This document shows, piece by piece, positions 49,180-64,000 of a DNA stretch of 64,000 bases. The notes beneath the pieces are model-generated. The model did not search any database. It had not been told where the DNA came from and saw nothing but the letters and a program-made list of their open reading frames with translations. The stretch is taken from contig VWND01000076.1 in the NCBI GenBank assembly GCA_009599575.1, forward strand, positions 1,116,001 to 1,180,000, in the 5' to 3' direction. Origin of the DNA: Blumeriella jaapii. Lineage: Eukaryota; Ascomycota; Leotiomycetes; Helotiales; Drepanopezizaceae. Each line of letters starts with the position of its first letter. Positions within the stretch are counted from its first letter, which is position 1. The position numbers and the translations under genes were made by a program.

Positions 49180-52100
49180 ATGTCGACCCGGAGTAGAGGT
49201 AAGTAGTGGTCGGGTCGAGAGTGACACTCGCCAGATACTGACCCGTATGCCATTGTAGTAATGTCGTTCATGTCCAGCTTGAAAGACAGGGATTCTCACA
49301 AGCACACTACACCTGCGGCAGAAGAGCCCTTTTCAAACCCCAAAACCTTCAAGAACACTACCGAGACTCCCTCCGAACCGCGAAATCAGTCTCCAAGTCA
49401 GTACGATGGAAGCGCTACCCAACACAGACAGCGTGAGCGTGCCGGGTCAATCAGGCCAGCGTCCATGATTCAAACATACCATCCTTCAATGATGAATGTC
49501 ACCCAAGACACGCTGCCTGAGCTCCAACCAATATTCACGTTCCTGAATAGCCATGCGAACAAGCTCTACCAGGAGGGATATTTCTTGAAGCTAGACGACC
49601 AGAACACACGTCCGTCTCTTCCAGGACCCGAGTTGTTCGTGTAATGCTGATTTTCATGACAGATGGGAGACCTAATGCAGACCGAACTTGGACCGAGTGC
49701 TTTGCTCAGCTTGTGGGAACTGTATTGTCACTGTGGGATGCCGCAGACCTGGACCAAGCAGGACAGGAAGGAGAGGTTCTTCCCAAGTTCATCAATCTCA
49801 CGGATGCCTCTATCAAAATGGTAAGAAGATGTCGGCACCTGGATATCTTTGCGTAGGTGACTAACAATGTCCTAGATCGAGGCGCTTCCGACTCGGGCAA
49901 GCAACGAGGCACCATTGCAAAACGTGCTCAGCGTGTCGACTGCGGGCAAGAATCGATACCTCCTACACTTCAACTCTCACCACTCTTTGATTCAATGGAC
50001 CGCAGGAATTCGACTTGCCATGTTCGAACATGCTACTCTGCAGGAGGCTTACACTGGGGCACTGATTGCTGGGAAGGGAAAATATTTGAATAATATTAAT
50101 ATCATAATGGACCGAGCCAAGATGCCTACCGCCGACTGGGTTCGCGTAAGATTTGGAGCTGGAACTCCTTGGAGACGATGTTGGTGTGTCATTACGCCCC
50201 CCCACGAGAAGGAGGTACAGAAGCTGCAAAAACAGCTCAACAAGAAGAAATCCGCATACGATCGATCGAGGCCTCCGATCTTGAAAGGAGACATCAAGTT
50301 CTACGATTCCAAGAAAACCAAGAAAGTACCCCCGATTGCTTCGATCAGCGATGCTTACTCGGCCTTTGCCATATATCCGCAATCGAAGCCATTAATAGAT
50401 GCGTCGACCCTGGTAAAAGTCGAGGGTGCTATTACCATCCACTCAAACCCGCCCTCGACATCTGAAGGATTTGTGTTCGTCATGCCGGAAGCTCATCCTG
50501 CCGTCAGTGGGTTTGAGATCATGCTTCGCTGGCTGTTCCCCGTATACGACACCTTCGGTCTCTATGGGCGCCCAGGGCGACTGATCGCCGACACGACAGA
50601 TTCCCGAAGTCTCATGTTTGCGATGCCAAAGCATCGGAGATACGGATACTTGGAGATTCTTGACGTATCGGGCCTTATCTTGGAGTCCGGGAGCGGTAGT
50701 TGGAAAGAGGGCGAATGGAGAAAGCGTATGAAGGAGCTCACTGCTAAGCGAATGACAGTCATGGAGAATGGCAGCCAGGCCAACAGCAGATACAGCAGCA
50801 GGAGAAGCACGCGAAATAGCTTCGGGCCGTCTCGTACCCGTATACAATTTGACGATAGCGCCTCTGTCAGATCTACCCCCTCACACGTATTCGGCTCCAG
50901 CCAAACCGATGGTACACCTGGAGGGATCCTACGAACAGATTCTGCTCCACCCGGTGTCGGTGTCTTTCCACCACCCAAGACGCTCCATAGCTCCCATGAT
51001 CGGTCGGTTTCTGAGACCCAAAGCTTCCCTATGTATGAGGAATCTGAGCCGGCTGCTTACGACGGCGCATACGAGATTGCTCCTGTCCCCCCACCTCATG
51101 CTGTTGGAGCTGCTCGTGCTCTGAACCCAAGATATGTCCCTGATGTGGGCACAACGCCTGAGCGTGTTAGCTCTGAGGACGAACGCGTCGCTGGCTCAAC
51201 TCCAGTTCGAGAGCTTCAGGAGCTGCAAGTGACCAACACCCCTGAACCAGTTGCCACCCCACCGGCATTTTCACACGCACCCGGTTCTTTACCAATAGCA
51301 AAGCCTTATCAGCTACCAGAGCTCCGCCGGGAAAACAGCCGCATGTCTAGTGCCACGCTCTTGCAACTGGCTGGCGCAGCAGGCGTTGCAGGGGTCGTAG
51401 GATATAATGCGCATGGGGATGTAGTAGGAACAAGTCAGACTCGAACACTTCCAGTGGATGATGGGGACAGAGGGGTACAGCCAGACGCCAACCGTTTGAA
51501 GGAATCTCCTGCTAATGAAGACGGTCTTGAAGGCTTGTTAGCAGCATCCAAAACCCCATTGTCTTTCGGAGATCCCTCTCTTAAACAACCTACCGACGTC
51601 GACGACACGCAAACCAACAATTCCCCGCAATCTTTGCAATTTTCTCATACTTCTCGAAACCCTCTGCCGGATTCGCAGGTCGATTCCCAGACAGGAGCGC
51701 ACCCCATTCCACTAGAGCAACCATCTTTGGGCCGTACGTGTGAGCCAACACAAGTTTCTTTTGTTCCGAACGCAACAAATAAGCCTATCGGCCACGGCCA
51801 TAATGGCCAGCATTCATCAGACACAACCTACAGTACTGTACCCCAAGCATCTCGTCTTCAGACCAGCCCAAGTATTCTTCGAAAACCTCTTCCCGGGACC
51901 TCCAATATCCAAACACCCATCTCAGCTGAAACGGTATCAAGCGAAGGCAGCTTAGGGCAACCATTCATTGACCAGGATGCATTTGACATGGTTGGACATG
52001 ACAACCAGCAGTACAACATGCTGTCACACAACCGAATTAGCAGCCATGTTACAGACCGTAGCAGTGTGTACGAAGATGCCGAGTCGACAACATCTCCTGA

Positions 52101-53286
52101 TTATGCTAGTACGCATCAATCTGTAGAAACTCGGGAATCGATCGAAAAGCCCCGAGCAGGTGTGATGAAGACCGTGGGTAACGTGGACGGTTCATCTACC
52201 CGCTCATCACATATCGACATCGATTTCGGACCAACTCTAGACCTCGCCTCAAATAGAAGCCCCAGTCCTGGGTCTTCATGGCATCTTGGTTCGGGGAGAA
52301 CCAGCCCTGGTCCAGCGCAGGCTTTCGGTGCGAGAGTTGCTAGCCCGGGTCCTGTCCTGAATCACCTGCCATCTCAGGGCAGTCCGGTATGGAGTCCCGA
52401 TAGCCCCGAGCAATCCAGGTCTCCCTCGCGCACGGCCATCACCCCCGAGAACACACACAATCGGAACCTATCTTCTGAAAGCCGTACCATGGCGTGGCAA
52501 CCAGGGATGTCTGTCGGTGGGAATACTGGTAAACGATCATCAATCACCCCCGAGCAGTTCGTGCAGCAAAGAGCTTCGATGCAGCCTGCCACTCCTCTCT
52601 TTGCACATCAACGTCAACAATCAAGCATCAATCTCCGCACCGGTACTCCAACACCACCACCCGGCCATCGAAACAGCGGATATCTCGCCAACCATTCGCG
52701 TAACAGCTCCATGGACATGCTCCAACGACCGGGTTCGCGTGGTGCAGGTGTCGTGCTGAACAGCTCCACAGATTTGCCTCAACGACCGAGTTCGCGTGGT
52801 GCAAGTGTTATCCTTAACAGTCCTGCGGATCTACTTCAACGACCGAGTTCTCGTGGCGCAAATGTTATGCTTGGTTCATCTGGCACTGGAAATATTGCTT
52901 CTGCGCTTTCTGCGCGAGAGCAGGAGCAGATCGCCAAGATGACTGGCACGCCATTGATCAGTATGGCTCCGAGCAGCAAGCCCCAAGTAGCTCCAGCTGG
53001 GCTAGTTGGTGCGATCGAGGCGAGAGAGAGAGAGAAGCAGCAGATTAAACAAGGTATCAATAGTACGGCTGTTCAGAATGCAATCGCGCAACGGCAACAA
53101 CAAGCCATGTACGAGCAGCAGTTGTACCAAGAACAGTTAGCTGCACAGTTCCGTATGTCTCAGCAATACAACAGCGGCATGGGTCAGTACCCACATCAGC
53201 ATCCTGTTCAGATGCAGCAGCAGCAAACCTGGGTCTCTCCTGCTGCCGCCCCTGAGTTCGCTCAGGGTGGGCTGGGCACCCCCTAA
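49180..53286 (+). CDS. PH-domain protein of the CAF120/SKG3 family, with a probable frame break at the 3' end
   Basis: Yeast Caf120 and Skg3 are PH proteins linked to the CCR4-NOT complex and the bud neck. Exons are 49180..49198, 49259..49609, 49663..49820 and 49876..53286, giving 1,312 aa to the first stop. The PH domain covers about residues 105-225 (YFLKLDDQNTHGRPNADR, then TECFAQLVGTVLSLWDA and NRYLLHFNSHHSLIQWTAGI). A second conserved block contains WRRCWCVI, PILKGDIKFYDSKK and GFEIMLRWLFPVYDTFGLYGRP. From about residue 460 it is Ser/Pro/Thr-rich and disordered. Three LQRPxSRGAxVxLNS units are coded at about 52717-52876. The C-terminus is Gln-rich. After the stop at 53284, a similar Gln/Gly/Pro-rich frame continues to 53431 if one C is removed from the C5 run at 53279-53283. 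Confidence 0.82.
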
Positions 53287-54609
53287 ACCTTCACCAGGCT
53301 ACGTCGCTCCTGAACAGGGTCGACAGTCGCCGTCACAGTGTCCTCCCGGACAGCAGCAGTATTTCTCACCACAGCAGGGCGCTCAGGGTCGAGGAAACGG
53401 TGGTGCGGGATATCATGGCCACGCAAACTAGATCGAGACTCGAATTGCATTTTTGTCGGCGTCCAAAATGAAAAAGCGCTGTTGGAAGATAGGTTTCGTG
53501 CAGATGGGTACATATCACAAAGTTGCGGTTTCCCTTTAAGCGATCCGTTGTGCGGACGGAGTCTCGATTGGAAATGTCTCTCCGGGCATCTCCCTTGATA
53601 ACTAGAACTCTTTTCGTTTTCTTGCACGCATTGGGATTGGGAGCGAATAAAGCTCAACATGATCTTTCTCTGGGACCGCATCGGGAGGGGAGCTGGGAGC
53701 TGGGACGACTGAATTGGTAATTGGTTGGTTGGGTGGTTGGTTGGTAGGCATTACAAGTACAGTACATTAAACGGCCATCAGGGATGAACTCACCTATTAG
53801 AATGCAAGAGTTTTGTATATCTGCCTGCCCATCATCCATGACCCAGGACTGTTCCACGCGTGTTCTCTTTACAGCTCCCCGTCCTGGCGCCTGTCTGCCC
53901 TCTCTACTGTGGGTGCGTATGTGGGTGGGTGTCAAGTCACTCCTCTGTTTCCCGGACACTAGGCAACGTCGTGAAACGATTTTCTCTGCGCTTTTCGACC
54001 CGACCCGATCCCATCCGATCCGATCCGATCGTGCCACGAGCGATGGAACGGAACAGAACGGAATTTGGGGCCAGGTAAGTGGGCAGCTCCATCCATGAGC
54101 GAGCGGATAGATGGGTCGGTCGGCAGGCAGTGAGTGAGTGAATGGAACGAACGGTCGACGCCGTCGCCAATTATCGCAAGCGAGGGAGGAGACAAGCCAT
54201 CAATGTGGATAGAGCAGAGATGAGATACCAGCAGCGGATGTGACGTCGAAGAGGTCAGACAGGAAAGGAATGCTAGATAGATCACTCCAATCGAGACGTC
54301 TTATCCAGGTACGCACGCTGTACTCGAAGACCCAAATCGATTAGACGGAGTGTGCAAACTGTCATGATGATAGTGACCACTATTATCTAATTCCTTGACT
54401 AAACATGAGGCCCTTCCTTCTTTTACAGACGGCAACCGCTGCAGGTGCCAACAACCAGCCCCGGAATCCCTCCGCGAAGACGGCGGATTCACCCCAAACA
54501 AAAACCGTTCTGTCCCATATCCGGCGAGCAATTCAAGCGCTAAAACCAAACCAGCAGACCAGCGAACAAAACATACTCCGAGGGTATTTTTTAATGCAAT
54601 TCCGCTTGC
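53287..54609. other. Intergenic region with GATCC-type repeat
   Basis: The first ~145 bases may be the true C-terminal codons of the CAF120-like gene in a shifted frame. The rest shows no gene. A CGATCC-type pentanucleotide tract lies at 53996-54030, and a GGTTG-rich stretch near 53717-53748. Confidence 0.45.
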
Positions 54610-56910
<2,301 letters not shown>

Positions 56911-57567
56911 GGTTGCGAGAACCGAAGGCGTGCTTCGGGGTCCCAATTAAGGTCTGAAGATTCAACGGACAGGGTAGGAGAAAAGCGGTCAAGAGAGAGA
57001 TAGTGAAGTTATCTGCGCGGGGTCTGCGAGGGGCCAATTGCTCGAGGCAAGTGGTGAGATGGGATGGGATGGCGAGGGAGAGGTGGATGATGGAGTGGGA
57101 GGAGAGGAGAGATGCAATTGTCCTGCATGGGGGAACTGAGGGGAGGAGGGTTATTTGAAGGGAAAGGCGAGTGAAACCAACTAAGGCGAGGAAGCGAGGC
57201 TAGCGATTTTACGTTTTACCAGGTTGATGTTTTACCAGGTTTACAGAGTTTGTTACAGTAAGGTCCCTTTTCCCCCTTACTCGCGTGTAGGGTCGAGCCG
57301 GGTTTTACGCTACTCGAGTGCTTCGGTAGGGATGGAGCAGCTTTGCATTCAATAGATCGTCATTCTACATAGAAGTAAGGTCAAATCCCCTTTCGTCGCC
57401 TGCTGCTGTGGATGGATGAATCGATAGAGGGATGGCGTCCCCGCTCGGCTGTACTGTACTGGACTGTACATATAGACTTACCACACTGCCACAAGCCGGC
57501 GAGCGTGCTACCTCAAGATAGATAGACATACATTAGATAGACGAGCCTCAGCCTCGACTTTCTTTGT

Positions 57568-57600
57568 GCCATGCCATGCCATGCCATGCCATGCCATGCC
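57568..57600. repeat. (GCCAT)n microsatellite
   Basis: Over six perfect GCCAT units in tandem. Confidence 0.85.
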
Positions 57601-58027
57601 GGACCAACCAACCAACCAGCCCACAAACAAACAACAATACGAGCTGGATGACGTGCCAAAGTGCATGTTTTGCTGGTTTGACATGCCACCACGGTAATCA
57701 TTCTTCGCCGCCGGCATCTCCAAGCCGAAGTGTGATGGGGGGAGGGGGGGGGGGGGGGTCGCACGGCTAGAAACCCTCTTTATGCTTTGGAGGATCAACC
57801 GGGCCCTCGGCGCGTCCCCAGAATACGGCCGAAGAGCTTCACCTTGTGTTCATTCCTTCATTCGCATGGATTGGGCTTGGCCGTGCCCTGTGGTGCGGAT
57901 ACGTATCTTCATAGGAAGTATCACAAATTGTCACTTCATCCGGGGCCAAGGGCCAGCGACGAAGTCTAAACCGGCAGGGCCCCATGGTGCCCCGAACGGC
58001 GCCCTGTTCTTTTGTACTGTATTGAAT

Positions 58028-58053
58028 TGTTTTGTTTTGTTTTGTTTTGTTTG
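58028..58053. repeat. (TTTTG)5 microsatellite
   Basis: Five tandem TTTTG units, another unrelated pentanucleotide. Confidence 0.85.
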
Positions 58054-58671
58054 CTTCGCCATGACCAAGGTCTCCTGGGCCTCATGATCTCGGCCCAGAA
58101 TCCCCATGCTGAAGGCTCGTGCTGTGTGTACATCGTACTAGGTAAGTAAGGTAGCATCCAGAGACGGGCCTCGTTCGATTCCAGAGTCGACACAGCCCCG
58201 TCGAATATAGATTCCAGGGTCCCCTCGGAAGATCGGGTGGGGGGATTCACATTATGCTTGTTTGCTCGAGATACTCTATCTGGCGACAAGCATTTGCGAT
58301 TCACCAGGGGCTTTCTTGGCCCCCTGAGGCGAGAGGTACAAACAGTACTGTACTGTACTATACTATACGTCAGCCGAACGGTCTCTGTTTCCCGGGCTTG
58401 TCGGACGAGCACGAAACAAGCCTTGTATTGTCTGATGACATCAGGATAGAGGAAGTGGACGGGATCAGACCGTGGATCTTGCGTCTTCCAAATCCCATGC
58501 CATTTATCAAATGAACGAGCCCCTGATGCTGCAATCAGTAATTCAGGCCGTCCCTCAGGGTGGGAGGTTTTCGACGACAACGATGATTTTGCGGGCTAGG
58601 CTTATTGCCCCTGTAAATGGTGGCTGATACGAACCTCTAGCTTTATCGATTGCATTTGGTTTTTCCTACTG

Positions 58672-58797
58672 CAACGAAAGCTTTATTGCATCTGGCAAAG
58701 GTGTGGAAAGCCAAGATCAAGCTATCGACACGACGCGGCTTTGAGAAAGGCTTTTCTTACCGGCGATTCTGAGTTTTCCTTTTTCGTTCGATGACCT
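58672..58797 (+). repeat. Dispersed repeat, copy 2 (AT-shifted)
   Basis: Partner of 29065-29188. Most differences in the best-aligned block are C in copy 1 and T here (ACTCC to ATTCT, GAGCC to GAGTT, TTTCTCG to TTTTTCG), as repeat-induced point mutation would leave. Confidence 0.5.
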
Positions 58798-60384
58798 ATA
58801 AATAGCTGGGATTTGCTTACACGGCACGAGTCTTAGAAAGTTTAAAAGAGTTGAAAAACACTGCCGGCTATAACCGATGAGATGACTCGTTTATTTCGAT
58901 AAGCAAAATAACAAAAGAAAGCGTTGCTATTAATTGTGTAACCGGCAGCAAATAGCAGCATACCGGTGCACACGAAGTAAATGCGTGCAAAAGAAAACCT
59001 TTGCCTTAATTAAGAAAGTTTCGAGACGTACTGTACTGTACGTATCAAAAAAGCTTTTTTCTTATCTTTGGTTTTGACTTTTATGAAATGTCTTAACTTC
59101 ACATACAGATCCTCTATTTGACACGTTTCCGTACCTTGGAAAGGGGTCTAGAACTGCATGGTTGCAAGCTCAGTATCTACTAAACGTTCATGGATAAACT
59201 AATTGTTATGATCGTCTTCAGTATTCCAGGCCGTCTCTTCGCATGTTGGCAAGCTCGTTTCCACGTCTCCAGGTTTCCTCGAAATTGGTATATATGTGCA
59301 CTCCAGCCGCAAACCGGTTTGCTTCGTTTTCGGTTTGGAAGTAAGTCACTTGTACAAAAGACTACCCGATTCCAAACTACGTCGCTTCCATCCATCCATC
59401 CGTCTTAATGTCTAACAAACGAGCAAAGAAAACCCACCTCAACTGCCGCCCAAACAAGAACAAAGAGAAACCCCTCAATTGTGACACGGCGCTCCCAAAA
59501 ACGAACATGCTCCAACCAGCCAATCCATCCAAGTTTCCCTATGATTTCCAGCTCGGTCAAACCCTCGATTCCGAACCCACAAAACACACCACCTACCGGG
59601 TACTAAAACGTTTTTTCTCCCCCTTTTCCGGATATCTTCTGCGATGCCTCGAAGCCTAGGAAAGGAAAAGAATGGCTCGCTCGTGCCATCTACATAACCT
59701 ACCTACCTATACCACACCGGTCGACCAGCGCTGCGCTTGCCTATTATATATCTACCTTACCTTACCTACAGTACCTACCTACCTACTTACAAATGTACCT
59801 TACGACATTCACACACACACGCGAAACGAGAAGTCATCTACCGCCGTTCTAGACGTTTAACCCTCGCTAGAATAGCCAGGAAATAAGTACAGCAAGATAA
59901 AGCTCGCCAGTGTTCTTGCAAAAGGCCTTCCAAGCTAGGCTGGTGCCTAAGATAGATAGATACCTCTCCTATCCATGAAAAGACCGTCTCTAGCGCCATG
60001 AATACCTTAGGTAGGTATGCCAATACCGTCTCCAAGGAATCTTCATCGATTTCGGTATGACTATACAATTGCAACAGAATGCTCCCACGTCAAGTCCTCA
60101 GATGCCTCCGAAGTCGCTTAATGAAAAAGGTATGGTAAGCGTAAACCTGTCTGCCGTATCACAGATAAGCCAGACTCCCAAATGCAAATTCGCTATCAAG
60201 AAGAATTGCAAAGAGCAATTGAGAACCAAACCGCGAACTTCCCGCGCTCAGATGTAACTCCGTCCCCATGCCAGCCAGTCCTAGTCCGCAAAATCATCTC
60301 GCTGTGTACAATTCTCCAAACGCCAAGTATGCTGCCAGCATATCTTCCATTCCAGCCCCATTCCCCAGGCGGAAAGCAGAAATC

Positions 60385-62705
60385 TCAACCGCGACGGTCG
60401 TACTGTCTAGGAAGACGAGTGTTTCTCTGCGAAGATGAGATGACACGGGTCGAAGACGGAGAGCGCGAGCTGCGGAGAGGGTCGACACGGCGCGCGGGCA
60501 TGCTGCGGTAGGCTGTCATGCTGCGGCGAGTCGATGCTGGCTCAATGTGTATGACTTCCTCTTTATGCTCCTCCTCCTCATCTTCTTCGAACGAAATGGG
60601 ATTATCCGAAGAGCCGGTCCCTCTCATAGCTTGATGATCGGCAAATATCATGCTAATTCTGGGATCATATTGCTTAACACGAACATCGGCTTGGGGCCTT
60701 CTTCCATGTCTGCGAGGTGGTGGGTGAATGGAGCTGTCCGAAGAGTCGGCGTCGGCCTGTTGCATGGTGCTGGACGGACCAAGGTGCTGGCCACGGGTGA
60801 TATTGCGACTGGCTGCGGTGTTCGCATGTCCATGTGACTCAATACTTGCGACACTGATGCTTCGGTCTGCTCTCGCGGGAGGTGTCTGATTGCCGTAGTC
60901 ATCATAGTCCGCACTTATCCCCCTCTGATTGAAGTAGGGGTTCGCGCTCATACTGCGGCTATCTCTTGAAGTTCTTGGGGATGTTGGGCTCACACGGCTC
61001 ATATCTGTGTCTCCATCATAATCCATGATTGAGTGGTTCTCCTGGGAGTCATCGTCAAAGTCATCCTGATGCTCGTAGGGGTTGGCAATGTGGAAATTCG
61101 TGCCAGCTTGGATGCGGGCCTCGTAGCTTATTGGGGTTTGGGACAGGCTTTCCCGGGAACGATCATCCTCATCATCGGCAAGCTCAGTATTTGTGTTGCT
61201 ATCGTCCGAGTCTTCATCAGTGTCAAGAACGCCATATCGAGCACGGCGGGCACCACCCCGGTAGGGATTCGGCGGACCTTCAGCGTCGCTATCAGTCTCG
61301 TGCTCCAACGGATTCCAACCATCCCGGAGGAGGTCTGCGTGGTCGCCAGCCTCAGAACCGTTGGTGCTAACATCCGTAATGGTCAATGGTCCTCCAGTAT
61401 TGGATGCATCGTATCCCAGGCCGTTGGATGTATCGTAGTGAGGACTGTATGGGCTGTATGGGCTTTCTGGGGTCTCGGAGATGCGAATGTGGTTTCTTCG
61501 TTGTCGGCGATTGTTAACAGCACCACCCTCATCTTCCGAATCATCTTCCTCGTCTGAGACAAGGTTGATGGCGGATGCTGCGGCGCTGTTCCTTGAACCA
61601 ACTCTCTGCCCTCTTGATCCCTCCTCATCCTCGTCCTGGACAACAAAATCTTGCAAAGAACCGCCATCATCTTCGCTATCGCCGCTTTCTTCAGATCCAG
61701 AAATTGAGTCGCCGTCCACGTGATGATGGTGATATCGACGAATACGATTGTGCAACATGTGGGCGTTGTGACCAAAATTCAGATCCATCAGGGCATGGCC
61801 GTAATGGTTCTCAAGATGGCCGTGCATATGCTCAAACTCGGCCCCTAGTTCAGCGTCCATGTCAAGCTCCAAGCCATCAAGTAGATCACGATCATGGTCG
61901 TAGTCGCTCACATCACTGAAGCCCTCTTCATCGTCCACTTCGAATCCACAATTTGTGCATAAGGGTCCTCCGGTATACTCATGGTGACACCCTGGGCATC
62001 TCATGACACCATCGATCTCATCTCGCATCAACCGACCCCGTTCCACAAACAAGCCTTTGAATATTCCATCCGCACTTGTTTTGTCTTTCTCGACGATTGC
62101 GTTTTCCTCAGCTGTCTTCTCGGCGTGTTGTTCGATCGACTCGTCTTCCGGCATCAGCTCCAGTCGCTTTGTGAACACCTGATCGACCATCTGCTTGATC
62201 TAAAATTCGTCAGTTGTAGTTACCGTGAGCGGTGAAAGGTGCACCTACCAGAAAATTAGGCGATGGAATCTGTTTGACTCTTGCGCGGCATTCAGGGCAG
62301 GTCTTTTTGTGCTTGTCTTGGTCGAACCATTGGCAGAGGCACTTCCACCAAATTAGCCCTACGCCTTGTGGTTTTCAAGATGATACGTACGGAATAGCAG
62401 TAGGTATGACCGCATCCCAAAGTCCATGGCTCGTACAGTAGCTGATCGCAGACGGCGCAGGTAACAAGACTTCGGATTTTCGTAAGATCGGTCTTGAACG
62501 AAGTAGCAAGCTGCGGAACCAAGGTCAGTAAACGTAGGAGATGGGCGGAGAGCTGCAAGCTTACCTGGGCGTCACTTTTGACCTTGGGCATGAGCGCGGC
62601 GACACCTTGGCGAGCGGTCGTCGGCGTTGCTTCTCTGCTACCCATATTACCCCCCAGTCTTCTACCAGTCATAGGCCGATCAGAGGATGTGGTAGAGGGC
62701 GCCAT
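60385..62705 (-). CDS. RING-finger protein, putative E3 ubiquitin ligase
   Basis: Exons are 62705..62565, 62510..62391, 62341..62249 and 62199..60385, giving 722 aa. A C3HC4 RING lies at residues 65-105: C65, C68, C80, H82, C85, C88, C102 and C105, with all eight ligands present. The domain is split over exons 2 and 3. A helix follows (IKQMVDQVFTKRLELMPEDE). A four-Cys zinc ribbon (RCPGCHHEY then LCTNCGF) is coded near 61935-62005. The remaining ~500 residues are acidic, Ser-rich and disordered, with an HHHH stretch and many SDxED clusters. The conserved short block NPYRGGARRARYGVLDTDED sits in the middle. The substrate is unknown. The start was taken at MAPSTTSSDRP, where the frame first becomes family-like; upstream in-frame codons are not supported. 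Confidence 0.88.
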
Positions 62706-63705
62706 TCCGTGGCATGGAGTGCCAATGCGAACAAAGTGATAGGGTGTGAATTCGGGTTTGGTTGCGATGCTATGAGGCCAAGTCGGCGATGACTCTGAAG
62801 ATGAGGGATGCAGGGCTTTGTATCGTGGGATCGTTTGCGAGTTTGCTATCCCTCCCAAAGCACCGCGAAGTGCGTCGACGTGGAAAAGGCCACGATCTGG
62901 CTGTGGGTGAAGGGGTTTGTGAAATTCCTCTGTATGAAGAGAAGTCGAGGCTGATGAAGGTTCTCGCCTCGCTCCCGCCGCAGATTCATTGCGTGAATGC
63001 GCTAAGAAGGGAGGGCTAGCGCAGCGAGCTAGCCGCATCCGTTTCCATTCAACCACAAACAGAATTCAGCGTGATGAGTCAAGATCGCTTACAGCAAAAG
63101 CTCCCATGAGATGGATTCTATTCATCATGGGGAGATATCACCACACTTGATTAAAGACACCGGCGACATGTGTGCCAATCATAGCAGTCTCATGTACTGT
63201 AAAGGTCTATGGTCCAACACAGCACCGCCATGGATAAATGACTGACGAAATGACTGACTAGTGCACAGATGCTTCGGGATAATTGTATCTGTTCGAATTT
63301 GCCTGTATCGTAGCCCTTGCGGACTCCCTCTATTGCCAGTCCTCCATCCTCGGCCTCGGCCAGCTGATTGACTGTCACCAGCCAATTGATTTTCAGCGCA
63401 AGAACACAGGAGACCGAACGAATAGCAACACCTGACGCCCGCCCCATCGTCACATATCTCAACCCAACGGCCTTGGGCTCTGCTCTGCTGTCTGGGCTCG
63501 GTACGTGGCGAGCACCTTGTCCAATTGAGTCGCAGCCCCAAATAGGAATGTAGCAACCAGCGGGCGGGGCAGCGTGTCGTATTGGAGCGTTGGAGTTGGT
63601 TTCAAAGGACCTAGGGAACTGCGTTCTTACTTTACATCGGGATACACATAAAGTAACCCTTAAGGTGTCCGATCTGATCACTTGTCAAGCAGCTGTCGAC
63701 TTGCT
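62706..63705. other. Upstream region of the RING gene
   Basis: No gene is supported. The promoter and leader of the RING gene must lie here. Confidence 0.4.
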
Positions 63706-64000
63706 ATGGAACATCAGGCGTTAGACAGTTACTCCTTCAACTCTGCTATCGAAATCCAAAAGCACGTACTCGTATGTATCCATGCTCCAACGCTAAGTCG
63801 CCAACTCGAAAACAACAAAACACTGACAGCGGAGAAGGACCTCCAGCAATTTACACACAAGTATTGCAGGCCGTGCGTACACAGAACGTCCAAAAAGCAG
63901 TTAATCAGCAAGAACGCCTCTGAAAGCTCCTTCGTAAGAAATTCGTTATCGTTAGCCATCATCGGCATCTTCCCTTAATTTACCTTACATCCCTTTGTCT
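63706..64000 (+). other. Possible 5' end of a gene running off the right edge
   Basis: An ATG at 63706 opens a frame of about 22 residues (MEHQALDSYSFNSAIEIQKH). It meets a GTATGT donor at 63772. Candidate acceptors follow at about 63832 and 63837, and a helical-looking frame continues (KDLQQFTHK or VLQAVRTQNVQKA, depending on the splice). No family is recognised and the window ends, so this is only a hint. Confidence 0.2.

Larger units (their letters stand above)
56911..60384. other. Large gene-poor block between GFA1 and the RING gene
   Basis: No gene is supported across 3.5 kb. The left part is the GFA1 promoter and leader. It contains CCATG, TTTTG, CTAC and CTGTA simple repeats, a 15-base G run (57744-57758), a duplicated GTTTTACCAGGTT near 57212-57241, and the second copy of the dispersed repeat (58672-58797). 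Confidence 0.4.

Overview
The window is nuclear DNA of a filamentous ascomycete (Pezizomycotina). Most genes are split by short introns of about 45-120 bases with GT(A/G)AGT-like donors and CTAAC/CTGAC branch sites just before the acceptor. Genes lie on both strands without operons, and the proteins are typical fungal orthologues. The class cannot be fixed from sequence alone; Leotiomycetes is a guess. Exon boundaries were assigned by reading splice signals together with conserved protein frames.

Layout. 0-6 kb: PNO1 (ribosome assembly), an Hsp20 chaperone with heat-shock elements upstream, and an RRM-YTH RNA-binding protein. 6-12 kb: a gene-poor block with pentanucleotide repeats and the 3' end of a dead Tad-like LINE. 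12-26 kb: a dense housekeeping block with proteasome beta-6 (PRE7), the PI 4-kinase STT4, a class I methyltransferase, LSM6, a Rad60/Esc2-like SUMO-like-domain protein and a Mn-type CDF transporter. 26-31 kb: gene-poor, rich in TACAG repeats, with one newly proposed small secreted protein. 31-46.8 kb: a large conserved fungal protein, lumazine synthase (RIB4), a mariner-derived MITE in the RIB4 upstream region, RPT4, enolase, eIF3j (HCR1), UTP23 and a PTC7-type phosphatase. 49-57 kb: a CAF120/SKG3-like PH protein and GFA1. 57-64 kb: a gene-poor block, then a RING E3 ligase.

The genes do not form one pathway. They serve ribosome biogenesis (PNO1, UTP23), translation (HCR1), RNA fate (YTH protein, LSM6, CAF120-like), the proteasome and ubiquitin (PRE7, RPT4, RING), lipid signalling (STT4), central metabolism (enolase, RIB4, GFA1) and metal transport. 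I see no biosynthetic cluster or defence system.

The points most worth a second look are: a 7-bp tandem duplication that breaks the conserved STT4 C-terminus, plus two probable one-base frame breaks at homopolymers in other genes; three introns with GC donors; an intact 505-bp mariner-type MITE; a two-exon small secreted protein; an intergenic landscape full of (TACAG)n and other pentanucleotide repeats; and a dispersed repeat pair that differs mainly by C/T transitions, as RIP would produce.
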